Shown here: positions 8,601 through 13,002 of the stretch, one piece after another
Numbering within the stretch: the first letter of the stretch is position 1
Layout: the number at the start of each line of letters is the position of its first letter
NCBI GenBank assembly: GCA_022710245.1
Contig: JAKLHH010000066.1
Location: 1-13,737, forward strand
Source: Myxococcota bacterium
GTDB lineage: Bacteria > Myxococcota > Polyangia > GCA-2747355 > JAKLHH01
Length of the DNA stretch: 13,737 nt
Direction of reading: 5' to 3'
The notes under the pieces: model-generated
The model's database searches: none
What the model saw: the letters and a program-made list of their open reading frames with translations, nothing else
Told to the model about the DNA's origin: nothing
Made by a program: the position numbers and the translations under genes

Positions 8601-8669
8601 GGCGCGGAGCCCGGCGAGGGCCCGCGCGAGCGTCTGTCCCAGCGGTGACGGCGTCGCTTCTCGCTTCAC
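5646..8669 (-). CDS. addB: AddB/RecC-like subunit with degenerate nuclease domain
   Basis: I chose the GTG at 8669-8667 because GAGGAG and GGGGAG sit just upstream, the latter with 5-base spacing. The frame remains open further upstream, but without family-like sequence. The product has 1007 residues. Features of AddB/RecC proteins are an opening strand VLVPAG (34-39), an inactivated helicase-like core without Walker A, GGEHDVVCLLGLTEGRFP (547-564), the helical RRLAAAAGAARRRLWLSVP segment (601-619) with PSSLALEVL after it (631-639), and LLEAPGEFFFRHML (771-784). The terminal domain aligns in outline with PD-(D/E)XK nucleases. However, PRGRLVGEGD (893-902) replaces GRID and LVDVAASVGK (906-915) replaces the DYK motif. 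No C-terminal cysteine cluster follows GRFPVGDSWRFG, unlike iron-sulfur AddB proteins. It is therefore probably a non-catalytic partner that recognises DNA or regulatory sites, as RecC does. The stop overlaps the addA start by four bases, which implies translational coupling. Confidence 0.8.
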   Translation of the reverse strand: MKREATPSPLGQTLARALAGLRAALHDPFAAICVLVPAGPNSVLARRTLAGQGAQLRVWFETPEGLLHEQVPARFWSGELGGETPGWRRATVAAAVARLGAAGALGRFAEVLGRPGWRQPLASALERLEGHTLSAACLAALAADASCPEHLRERAGILAALLGALDEARATDRIAAPGALAAAATAAIGGREGVGASLARGAVVLGDRELPLTLFSFLERWLAAPDREVVRIVPPGMGGLPLAPLGLAAAAGRCEVLEVPVQADLPEELGALLARLFRGESGSPAPDDGSVALARTPDDVRECVECVREVQRAIAGGVALDRIAIVLPDARQATALEEALERAELPCTFLVGRPASGLPAARLLRVVLALACGDATPARLYELLTHPALGLRGALGPDAIKGKGRWRRLLGKLALARGLDRIAAGIERLELSEALDGEDRERELAARASLVGAIRAVEEALGPLLERGPLGAHARAWGAFLQRFARRSEPRGRLLALLEPIAAASSGPELGALEARDELDALLEREVVRGNLAERSIRVLPPMSLVGGEHDVVCLLGLTEGRFPAAAHEDAILPDELLALLGARLSRALPLSREHEALERRRLAAAAGAARRRLWLSVPVLDFETERPALPSSLALEVLSALLGRRARYGDLEARVASSGGGAGPAVLRAGSRARSYPPDPEDAVGGLEHLVARLAATARLAEHARAGGKARALAALASHLVSRGVLRLHRSMFRAQSGELDAWSGLVRPDLLPAPGLDGEPISLAALCTLLEAPGEFFFRHMLRAWGPPSLRPWQPPLERRALEEQLAAVASETTAPAGEVERALVGGVLEGLEAARELGAFDQPALDQARPMVETIGRELAANEDAHGFCRRPACEGALVVAEGLPWRIVPRGRLVGEGDDAVLVDVAASVGKKRLGDRPDLVLSGLALAAAGSPPEKLKVVAASGSEGNAPFVQQVDAVLEALTEATTRARAGRFPVGDSWRFGLVGDRPGASAPEEGEEGGEP

Positions 8670-8674
8670 GGCAG

Positions 8675-8687
8675 CTCCCCTCTCCTC
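8675..8687 (-). promoter_or_regulatory. Strong ribosome binding site that decides the GTG start of addB
   Basis: On the minus strand GAGGAGAGGGGAG ends 5 bases before the GTG at 8669. No comparable site precedes the ATG at 8804-8802 further upstream in the same frame, so the GTG is preferred. Confidence 0.65.
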
Positions 8688-8723
8688 GCGCGTGTCCCTT
8701 GCTTGCCGATCGTGGCCCGGCGG

Positions 8724-8742
8724 TGTGCAGATATCCTGCACA
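8724..8742. promoter_or_regulatory. Perfect 7-bp dyad, candidate operator of the addBA operon
   Basis: TGTGCAG and CTGCACA are exact inverse complements separated by ATATC. The dyad sits 55-73 bases upstream of the addB start codon, in the divergent intergenic region, where a repressor or activator could act. The small AT-rich centre is unusual in this GC-rich sequence. It does not match the E. coli LexA box (CTGT-N8-ACAG), and I do not recognise the cognate regulator. Confidence 0.45.
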
Positions 8743-8938
8743 GGGTCCCGCGACCACGCAGGTGGAGTGCGTTCGAGGGTAATGAAGCGTCGCGGTGGGC
8801 ACAACGGAAAGCAGCGCGCTGCGACCGATCTTCAGGGTTCGCGAGGCCCCTGGTGTGGATCCAGGAGCTCGCCGTTCCCCTGCTCGGCCAGTGCAGGTCG
8901 GGGCCGGCTCCGACGCGTCACGCCGCGCACCCATGCAC

Positions 8939-8978
8939 GTGGCCACGACACTGGCCACGTAGCCAGGGCACTGGCCAG
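8939..8978. repeat. Cluster of three TGGCCA palindromes upstream of the CheR-like gene
   Basis: TGGCCA occurs at 8940-8945, 8952-8957 and 8972-8977, with the related GCCAG at 8962-8966. GCCAG can pair with CTGGC at 8951-8955 or at 8971-8975, giving two mutually exclusive short hairpins. The cluster ends about 70 bases before the start codon. A binding-site cluster or 5' leader structure is possible but unproven. Confidence 0.3.
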
Positions 8979-9045
8979 CGCCCCACCCAGCCGTCCCGTC
9001 CGACGCCTGCAGTCTCCGGCAGTTGGTGCTGGAACGCCTCGTGCA

Positions 9046-10692
9046 ATGTCGGGAGCCATGCTGACCCGATCCGCGCTCGCCCTCGTCGCCGTCGTGGTGA
9101 ACCTCACGCTCCTGCCCCGCCTGGCGCGCGCAGAGGCGGCTGGCGAGCTGGAGCGGCAGGCCACCACGTTCGAGGCCTCGGTGCTCGCGCTCCACCAGCG
9201 GGTCCAGCGGACGCCGCAGGCGAAGCTCGGCACCCTCGGCGGCGAGCTCCGCAGCGCGAGCTGGCCGCGCGGACTGCCCGCGAGCGACGTGGTCTGGGTG
9301 GCCGAGAAGGCGAAGGTCGCCGTGGACGCGGTGAAGCAGGGGCTCCCCCTGGATCAGTACATGACCCGCGCGGTGGAGCTCCTCGGGCTCTCGCAGGAGG
9401 GCTTCGCCGCCTTCAAGCAGCACCACTTCGCGCGCAACGATCAGGCTCGCATCGCCGCGGTGCTGCAGGCCGCGCAGGATCCCACCGGCGTGATGGGCGA
9501 GAAGGGCGCTGCGCTGGTGCGCGCGATCTACGGGGCGAAGCTCTGGGAGCAGTATGGCGACCGTGGCCGGGCGCGCGCCGCGCTGCTCGCCGCCCAGCGC
9601 CAGGCCCGCCGCCTCGGCGTCGACCTGGCGCCGCTCCTCGCGGTGCCGATCCGCTTCGAGGGGAGCTGGCGCGCGCTCCGCCTCGCCCCCGGCCAGGCGG
9701 GAGCAGGCAAGCTGGCGGCCCAGGGCGACCGCCTGCCGGGCGGGCACCCGCAGTGGTGGACCGGCTCGCCGCAGGCGCACCTCGACCTCGTCTACCACAA
9801 GCTCCCCGCGCTGATCGCGCAGCGCTTCGAGGCCGATCGCCGGAGCGGCGAGGCCGCGCCGGTGCTCCGCGTCTGGCACGCGGGCTTCGAGGACGCCTCG
9901 CAGACCTTCTTCCTGGCCGCCGGCGTCGAGGAGGCGATGAACCGTCTCCGCCGCACGCGCCCGGAGATGCGCGAGTACCTCGACCGGCTCAAGGTGCAGA
10001 TCACCGCGACGGACCACCTGCAGCGCCCGAGGCGCGAGGGCCGCCGCGTCCGCTTCGGGGAGACCGAGGTGGTGCACCAGGGCAAGTCGCCGCTCCTCCT
10101 CGCCGAGCTCGGCAAGGGCGTCGGCCGGCAAGCGGCCGCCGAGATCCGCGAGCTCGAGCGCGGCCTCACCGGCGAGGCCGACCCGCGCCGCCTCGACGCG
10201 CTGGCGAAGGCGGGCAAGGTGCTGCAGCTGATGGGCCACATGCTCGACGTGCGCGGCGTCAGCGTCCCCGGCGGGGTGGCGGCGTTCGACTACCGCATCA
10301 AGAACCGCACCTGGCAGATCGACGACCAGGTGAACGGTGGCCGCCTCGAGGGCAAGGCGGGCGACCGCCGCCAGATCCGCTTCCTCAAGCAGGACATCAC
10401 CCGCGAGTCACCGGGGGCCAGGCACAGCATGGACCTGGTGGTCTGCACCAACGTGCTCCATTACCTGAAGCTCTACGGCGGCTCGAACGATCAGCACCGG
10501 GCGGGGATGCACCAGATCGCGCGCGCGCTCCGGCGCGGCGGCGCGGTGATGACGGACGGCTGGTACAGCCCGGCCAGCCTCGACAAGCACCCCGCCTTCG
10601 TGCGCGCGCTGGAGCGCGGCCAGCGCCAGGTCTGGGTCGCGCACCCCGACCGGCTGGGGACGCTGACCGCCGCTGCCGCCCGCGCGAGGTAG
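9046..10692 (+). CDS. Exported CheR-like methyltransferase-fold protein, degenerate SAM site
   Basis: The start is ATG 9046 or ATG 9058. Both give a signal peptide: R8, then a hydrophobic stretch (ALALVAVVVNLTLLP), with a likely cleavage after ARA at about residue 29. From 9046 the product has 548 residues. Residues 30-240 are mostly helical and I recognise no family. Residues 272-510 follow the CheR/SAM-methyltransferase pattern: VLRVWHAGFEDASQTFFLAAGVEEA (positions 273-297) where CheR has AGCSTGEE, then ITATDHLQ (319-326), FLKQDI (446-451), DLVVCTNVLHYL (463-474) and ALRRGGAVMTDGWY (494-507). About 60 extra helical residues (345-405) interrupt the fold. The glycine/acid SAM-binding loop has become FEDASQ, so catalysis is doubtful; a binding or scaffold role is equally possible. 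An exported CheR-like protein is odd because chemoreceptor methylation is cytoplasmic. No chemotaxis genes are nearby. The radical SAM gene follows 143 bp downstream. Confidence 0.7.
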   Translation: MSGAMLTRSALALVAVVVNLTLLPRLARAEAAGELERQATTFEASVLALHQRVQRTPQAKLGTLGGELRSASWPRGLPASDVVWVAEKAKVAVDAVKQGLPLDQYMTRAVELLGLSQEGFAAFKQHHFARNDQARIAAVLQAAQDPTGVMGEKGAALVRAIYGAKLWEQYGDRGRARAALLAAQRQARRLGVDLAPLLAVPIRFEGSWRALRLAPGQAGAGKLAAQGDRLPGGHPQWWTGSPQAHLDLVYHKLPALIAQRFEADRRSGEAAPVLRVWHAGFEDASQTFFLAAGVEEAMNRLRRTRPEMREYLDRLKVQITATDHLQRPRREGRRVRFGETEVVHQGKSPLLLAELGKGVGRQAAAEIRELERGLTGEADPRRLDALAKAGKVLQLMGHMLDVRGVSVPGGVAAFDYRIKNRTWQIDDQVNGGRLEGKAGDRRQIRFLKQDITRESPGARHSMDLVVCTNVLHYLKLYGGSNDQHRAGMHQIARALRRGGAVMTDGWYSPASLDKHPAFVRALERGQRQVWVAHPDRLGTLTAAAARAR

Positions 10693-10835
10693 CGCGCACG
10701 CGCGTCGCCTCGTGAGGCCCCACCCATTGCGAGCACGGCCGCTCCATCGACCGGTTGATTGTCGCTGCCGCTGCTGTCCCGCCTGAGTAGGATAGCGGGC
10801 GTGGTCTTCACGATCCCTCGCGGAAGGAGCTCGTC

Positions 10836-12263
10836 ATGAACCTCCTCCTTGTCTACGCGAACCCCTACACCACCCTGTGGCCGCAGCCGGCGGGCCTCTC
10901 CATGATCGCGCGCGCCGCCCGCGAGGCGGGCCACCGCGTGCGGCTGGTCGACCTGATGTTCGAGGAGGCTCCCGACGCCGTGCTGCAGCGCGCCCTCGAC
11001 GAGTGCAAGCCCGACCTCGTCGGCTTCACGCTGCGCAACCTCGACAACGCCGACATGGCCTCGCCGCGGAGCTTCGTGCCCGACCACGTGCGCTGGGTCG
11101 GGATGGCGAACCGCGCGGCGCCGACCATCATCGGCGGCCCGGCGGTGACGGCTGCCCCCGAGGCGCTCTTTCGCCGCACCGGCGCCACCTACGCGATGGC
11201 CGGTCAGGGCGAGGCGAGCTTCCCGGTGTTCCTCGAGGAGCTGCAGGCCGGGGCGACGAGCTTCACGGCGGCCGGGCTGATCTGGCGCGACCGGAGCGGC
11301 GCCGCCCAGGTCGGGCGGTCGGGCGAAGCTGCCGCGACCAGCAACAGCGGCGCCGCCCAGGTCGGGCGGTCGGGCGAAGCTGCCGCGACCAAGAACAGTA
11401 GCGACGCCCTCCGCCGCAACCCGCTCGACCTCTCGGGCCACGACCGCGGCATCGACTGGAGCGTGATCGACGTCGCCAAGTACCAGCGCCCCTACATGGC
11501 GCACGGCCTGGTGACCAAGAGCGGCTGCGCGCACCAGTGTGCGTTCTGCGACGCGCACTGGACCTCGGGCCCCTCGTTCCGGGCGCGCGAGCCGGAGGCG
11601 ATCGTCGACAACGTGCGGCGGGACGCGAAGGACTACCGGCTCACCCGCTGCGAGTACATGCTGATCGACGCCTGCTTCAACCAGCCGGCGGGCTGGGCCA
11701 AGCAGGTCTGCGAGGCGCTCATCCGCTCGGGGCTGAAGGTGGGCTTCGCGGCGGTGGTCGAGCCCACCGCCGACCTCGACGACGAGCTCTGCCGCCTGAT
11801 GGTGCGCGCCGGGTGCACGGTGGTGACCACGCTGGTCGGCTCCTTCGACGACGAGGTGCTTCGGCGGAGCACGCGCCCCTTCACCGCGGCCGACGTGGCG
11901 CGCGCCTTCGAGCTCTTCGAGCGGCACCACGTGCTCTACATGCCGCAGCTGATGTTCGGCTGTCCCGGCGAGACGGTGGAGACCGTGGAGCGCACGATCG
12001 CCTTCGCCCGGCGCCTCCGGCCGATCATGCTGCAGGCCGGCTACGGGGTGCGCATCTACCCGCAGGCGCCGCTCCGGGCGCAGGCCGTCGCCGACGGCGT
12101 GATCGCCGAGGACGACGAGCTGCTGGAGCCGACCTTCTACCTGGCGCCGGGCCTCGACCGCGAGTGGCTCGACCGCCGCATCAAGACGCTCACCCTCTCG
12201 AAGCTCGCCACCGCCCCCGGCTGGGCGCGCTACCTGTGGCGCCTGACGCGGCTGCGCTGGTGA
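10836..12263 (+). CDS. B12-binding-fold/radical SAM protein
   Basis: The protein has 475 residues and is preceded by GGAAGGAG six bases before the ATG. Residues 1-150 form the cobalamin-binding-type fold: LLLVYANPY (3-11), DLVGFTLRNLDN (60-71), IIGGPAVT (98-105) and AGQGEASFP (122-130). The cobalamin-ligand motif DxHxxG is missing, so cobalamin may bind base-off without a histidine or not at all. Residues 220-420 are the radical SAM barrel, with C231, C235 and C238 in SGCAHQCAFCDAH ligating a [4Fe-4S] cluster. Later barrel segments include LIDACFNQP (276-284) and MPQLMFGCPGET (369-380). The reaction and substrate cannot be named; relatives act in lipid, pigment and natural-product methylation or rearrangement. 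An in-frame 51-bp duplication lies in the linker between the two domains (residues 155-188). The 143-bp gap before it holds a weak inverted repeat (CCCGC/GCGGG, 10778-10799) and could carry its own promoter, although none is clear. Confidence 0.88.
   Translation: MNLLLVYANPYTTLWPQPAGLSMIARAAREAGHRVRLVDLMFEEAPDAVLQRALDECKPDLVGFTLRNLDNADMASPRSFVPDHVRWVGMANRAAPTIIGGPAVTAAPEALFRRTGATYAMAGQGEASFPVFLEELQAGATSFTAAGLIWRDRSGAAQVGRSGEAAATSNSGAAQVGRSGEAAATKNSSDALRRNPLDLSGHDRGIDWSVIDVAKYQRPYMAHGLVTKSGCAHQCAFCDAHWTSGPSFRAREPEAIVDNVRRDAKDYRLTRCEYMLIDACFNQPAGWAKQVCEALIRSGLKVGFAAVVEPTADLDDELCRLMVRAGCTVVTTLVGSFDDEVLRRSTRPFTAADVARAFELFERHHVLYMPQLMFGCPGETVETVERTIAFARRLRPIMLQAGYGVRIYPQAPLRAQAVADGVIAEDDELLEPTFYLAPGLDREWLDRRIKTLTLSKLATAPGWARYLWRLTRLRW
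11298..11399. repeat. 51-bp in-frame tandem duplication inside the radical SAM gene
   Basis: Units 11298-11348 and 11349-11399 match at 48 of 51 positions. They encode two 17-residue blocks, GAAQVGRSGEAAATSNS and GAAQVGRSGEAAATKNS, in the linker between the cobalamin fold and the radical SAM barrel. The length is a multiple of three, so the frame is preserved. The high identity points to a recent event. Confidence 0.95.
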
Positions 12264-12296
12264 AGGCCGGCGTCTGACGCGGCTGCGCTGGTGAAG
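12238..12296. repeat. Direct repeat of the radical SAM gene 3' end, including its stop codon
   Basis: Positions 12238-12265 and 12269-12296 match at 27 of 28 bases with a 31-bp period. The first copy holds the last codons and the TGA at 12261-12263. The second copy lies in the intergenic gap, carries a second TGA and is not needed for translation. Confidence 0.9.
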
Positions 12297-12307
12297 CAGC
12301 CAGCGTC
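12276..12307. terminator. Hairpin between convergent genes, candidate bidirectional terminator
   Basis: GACGCGGCTG (12276-12285) pairs with CAGCCAGCGTC (12297-12307), giving ten base pairs with one bulged A and an 11-base loop. It lies between the stops of the convergent radical SAM and DUF4405 genes. No clear T-run follows, so strength is uncertain. The 5' arm belongs to the second copy of the duplicated gene end; the first copy (12245-12254) has the same sequence and could pair with the same 3' arm. Confidence 0.45.
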
Positions 12308-12327
12308 TCGTCCCATCTCGCCGTCTC

Positions 12328-12849
12328 CTACGCCGCCCGCCGCGCGCGGCCCAGCATCCCCCGCCAGCGATGCCCGACGTGGTGCACGACCAGCGCCAGC
12401 GAGACCAGCGACGACACATGGTGCACATCGATCCAGCGATGCCGCCCGCCGCTCGCGACGCCCGCCACCGCCGGCCCGAGGAGCGGCGACGAGCCCTCGA
12501 CGATCAGCCAGGCCGCGAGCCCGGTGACCGCCGCGACGCCGAACACCAGGTACAGGACCAGCTCGACGTCGAACCGCCGCTGACCTCGGCGCCCGACGAG
12601 GCGCACGAGCCGCCCCTTGACTGCTCGCCAGTGGAGCCCGACGTGGGTCCCCACCCCCGCCGCCACCACCACCGCCGCCAGGCGGTGCACGTTGAGCCAG
12701 ACGAGCTTCCCGACCCCGAGCGCCTCCCTCGCGAAGGCGCCGCGCCCCATGTGGAAGCAGAGCAGCAGCACGAGCCCGGTCGCGAACAGCGCGATCCCGG
12801 CGCCGAGGAGCAGCCAGTCGAGGGCGACGCTCACCTCACGTCGTCTCAT
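12328..12849 (-). CDS. Four-helix histidine-rich membrane protein, DUF4405/cytochrome b561-like
   Basis: The protein has 173 residues and four predicted membrane helices: about 9-31 (LDWLLLGAGIALFATGLVLLL), 49-73, 95-117 and 138-160. Histidines fall in the membrane-facing pattern typical of haem-b proteins: H55, H69 and H73 in helix 2, and H143, H144, H156, H157 and H160 in or beside helix 4. This arrangement suggests a di-haem inner-membrane electron carrier. The electron donor is unknown, and the fold alone does not prove haem binding. The start at 12849 was chosen because an identical ATG 23 bases upstream (12872) stops after eight codons. A GAGGTGA sequence supplied by the duplicated segment serves as ribosome binding site. 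The gene follows the UbiG-like methyltransferase gene on the same strand; the two are probably co-transcribed, which loosely suggests a quinone/respiratory theme. Confidence 0.8.
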   Translation of the reverse strand: MRRREVSVALDWLLLGAGIALFATGLVLLLCFHMGRGAFAREALGVGKLVWLNVHRLAAVVVAAGVGTHVGLHWRAVKGRLVRLVGRRGQRRFDVELVLYLVFGVAAVTGLAAWLIVEGSSPLLGPAVAGVASGGRHRWIDVHHVSSLVSLALVVHHVGHRWRGMLGRARRAA

Positions 12850-12876
12850 CCGCTCACCTCACGTCGTCTCATCCGC
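12828..12876. repeat. Perfect 23-bp direct repeat covering the DUF4405 gene start
   Basis: Positions 12829-12851 are identical to 12852-12874, and the match continues one base to the left and two to the right. Each copy carries the start codon, the first codons and a GAGGTGA ribosome-binding-like sequence on the minus strand. The 23-bp period is not a multiple of three, so the upstream start is out of frame with the gene. Confidence 0.95.
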
Positions 12877-12895
12877 GCCTCCTCGCCCAGCCCAT
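12846..12895 (-). other. Chain of two overlapping mini-reading frames leading into the DUF4405 gene
   Basis: On the minus strand, ATG 12895-12893 opens MGWARRRG and stops at 12871-12869. That stop overlaps ATG 12872-12870, which opens MRRREVSG and stops at 12848-12846. That stop in turn overlaps the real gene start at 12849-12847. Both joints have the sequence GGATGA. The middle start has a good ribosome binding site (GAGGAGG, five bases before it). The arrangement results directly from the repeats and could couple translation from the upstream gene to the membrane protein gene. Whether these peptides are made is unknown. Confidence 0.5.
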
Positions 12896-13002
12896 GGTTG
12901 ACGCGTCGAGCCGCTCAGCGCCGCCTCCTCGCCCAGCCCATGGTTGACGTCTCGAGCCGCTCAGCGCCGCCTCCTCGCCCAGCCCATATAGGACGCGTCG
13001 AG
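12877..13002. repeat. 46-bp tandem repeat, three copies, of the ubiG-like gene 3' end
   Basis: Copies start at 12877, 12923 and 12969. The first two match at 44 of 46 bases. The third (12969-13002) is the end of the methyltransferase coding sequence and matches over its first 34 bases or so. Each copy encodes MGWARRR on the minus strand and carries a GAGGAGG stretch. The extra copies fill nearly the whole gap between the methyltransferase stop and the DUF4405 gene. Confidence 0.95.

Larger units (their letters stand above)
8670..9045. other. Divergent intergenic region (376 bp)
   Basis: This region separates the minus-strand addBA operon from the plus-strand exported CheR-like gene, so it must hold promoters for both directions. 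Visible contents are the addB ribosome binding site (8675-8687), the dyad at 8724-8742, a segment of lower GC near 8775-8815, a small hairpin CCTGG/CCAGG (8849-8853 with 8861-8865), and a cluster of TGGCCA palindromes at 8940-8977. I saw no convincing sigma-70 -35/-10 pair, RNA gene or protein-like small frame. The plus frame stays open through the region, but nothing in its translation suggests a protein. Confidence 0.6.

Noticed and set aside
5502..8648. Long plus-strand open frame opposite addB
   Set aside because: It is a mirror of the AddB-like coding frame, with repetitive Arg/Glu/Ala composition and no recognisable motifs.
8836..8870. tRNA-like fragment (GGTTCGCGAGGCCCC with a nearby stem)
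   Set aside because: No complete cloverleaf, anticodon arm or acceptor stem can be drawn; only a 5-bp hairpin is present.
7543..9045. Upstream extension of the CheR-like frame into the addB region
   Set aside because: The signal peptide begins at 9046 or 9058, and the upstream translation is low-complexity and overlaps well-supported addB coding sequence.
7018..10239. Long minus-strand open frame running through the divergent intergenic region and opposite the CheR-like gene
   Set aside because: It crosses the addB start region and the opposite gene without protein-like sequence. It reflects scarcity of stop codons in GC-rich DNA.
10707..10718. Terminator hairpin GCCT-CGTG-AGGC after the CheR-like gene
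   Set aside because: The stem is only four pairs and no T-run follows, so it is within chance expectation for this composition.
10756..10794. Promoter TTGATT ... TAGGAT before the radical SAM gene
   Set aside because: The spacing between the two hexamers is 27 bases, too long for a sigma-70 promoter.
10491..12428. Minus-strand open frame opposite the radical SAM gene
   Set aside because: The plus strand carries the radical SAM CxxxCxxC motif and a strong ribosome binding site. The minus translation is His/Arg/Ala-rich without motifs.
12828..13002. CRISPR-like array
   Set aside because: The repeats are directly adjacent, with no unique spacers between them, and they copy coding sequence.
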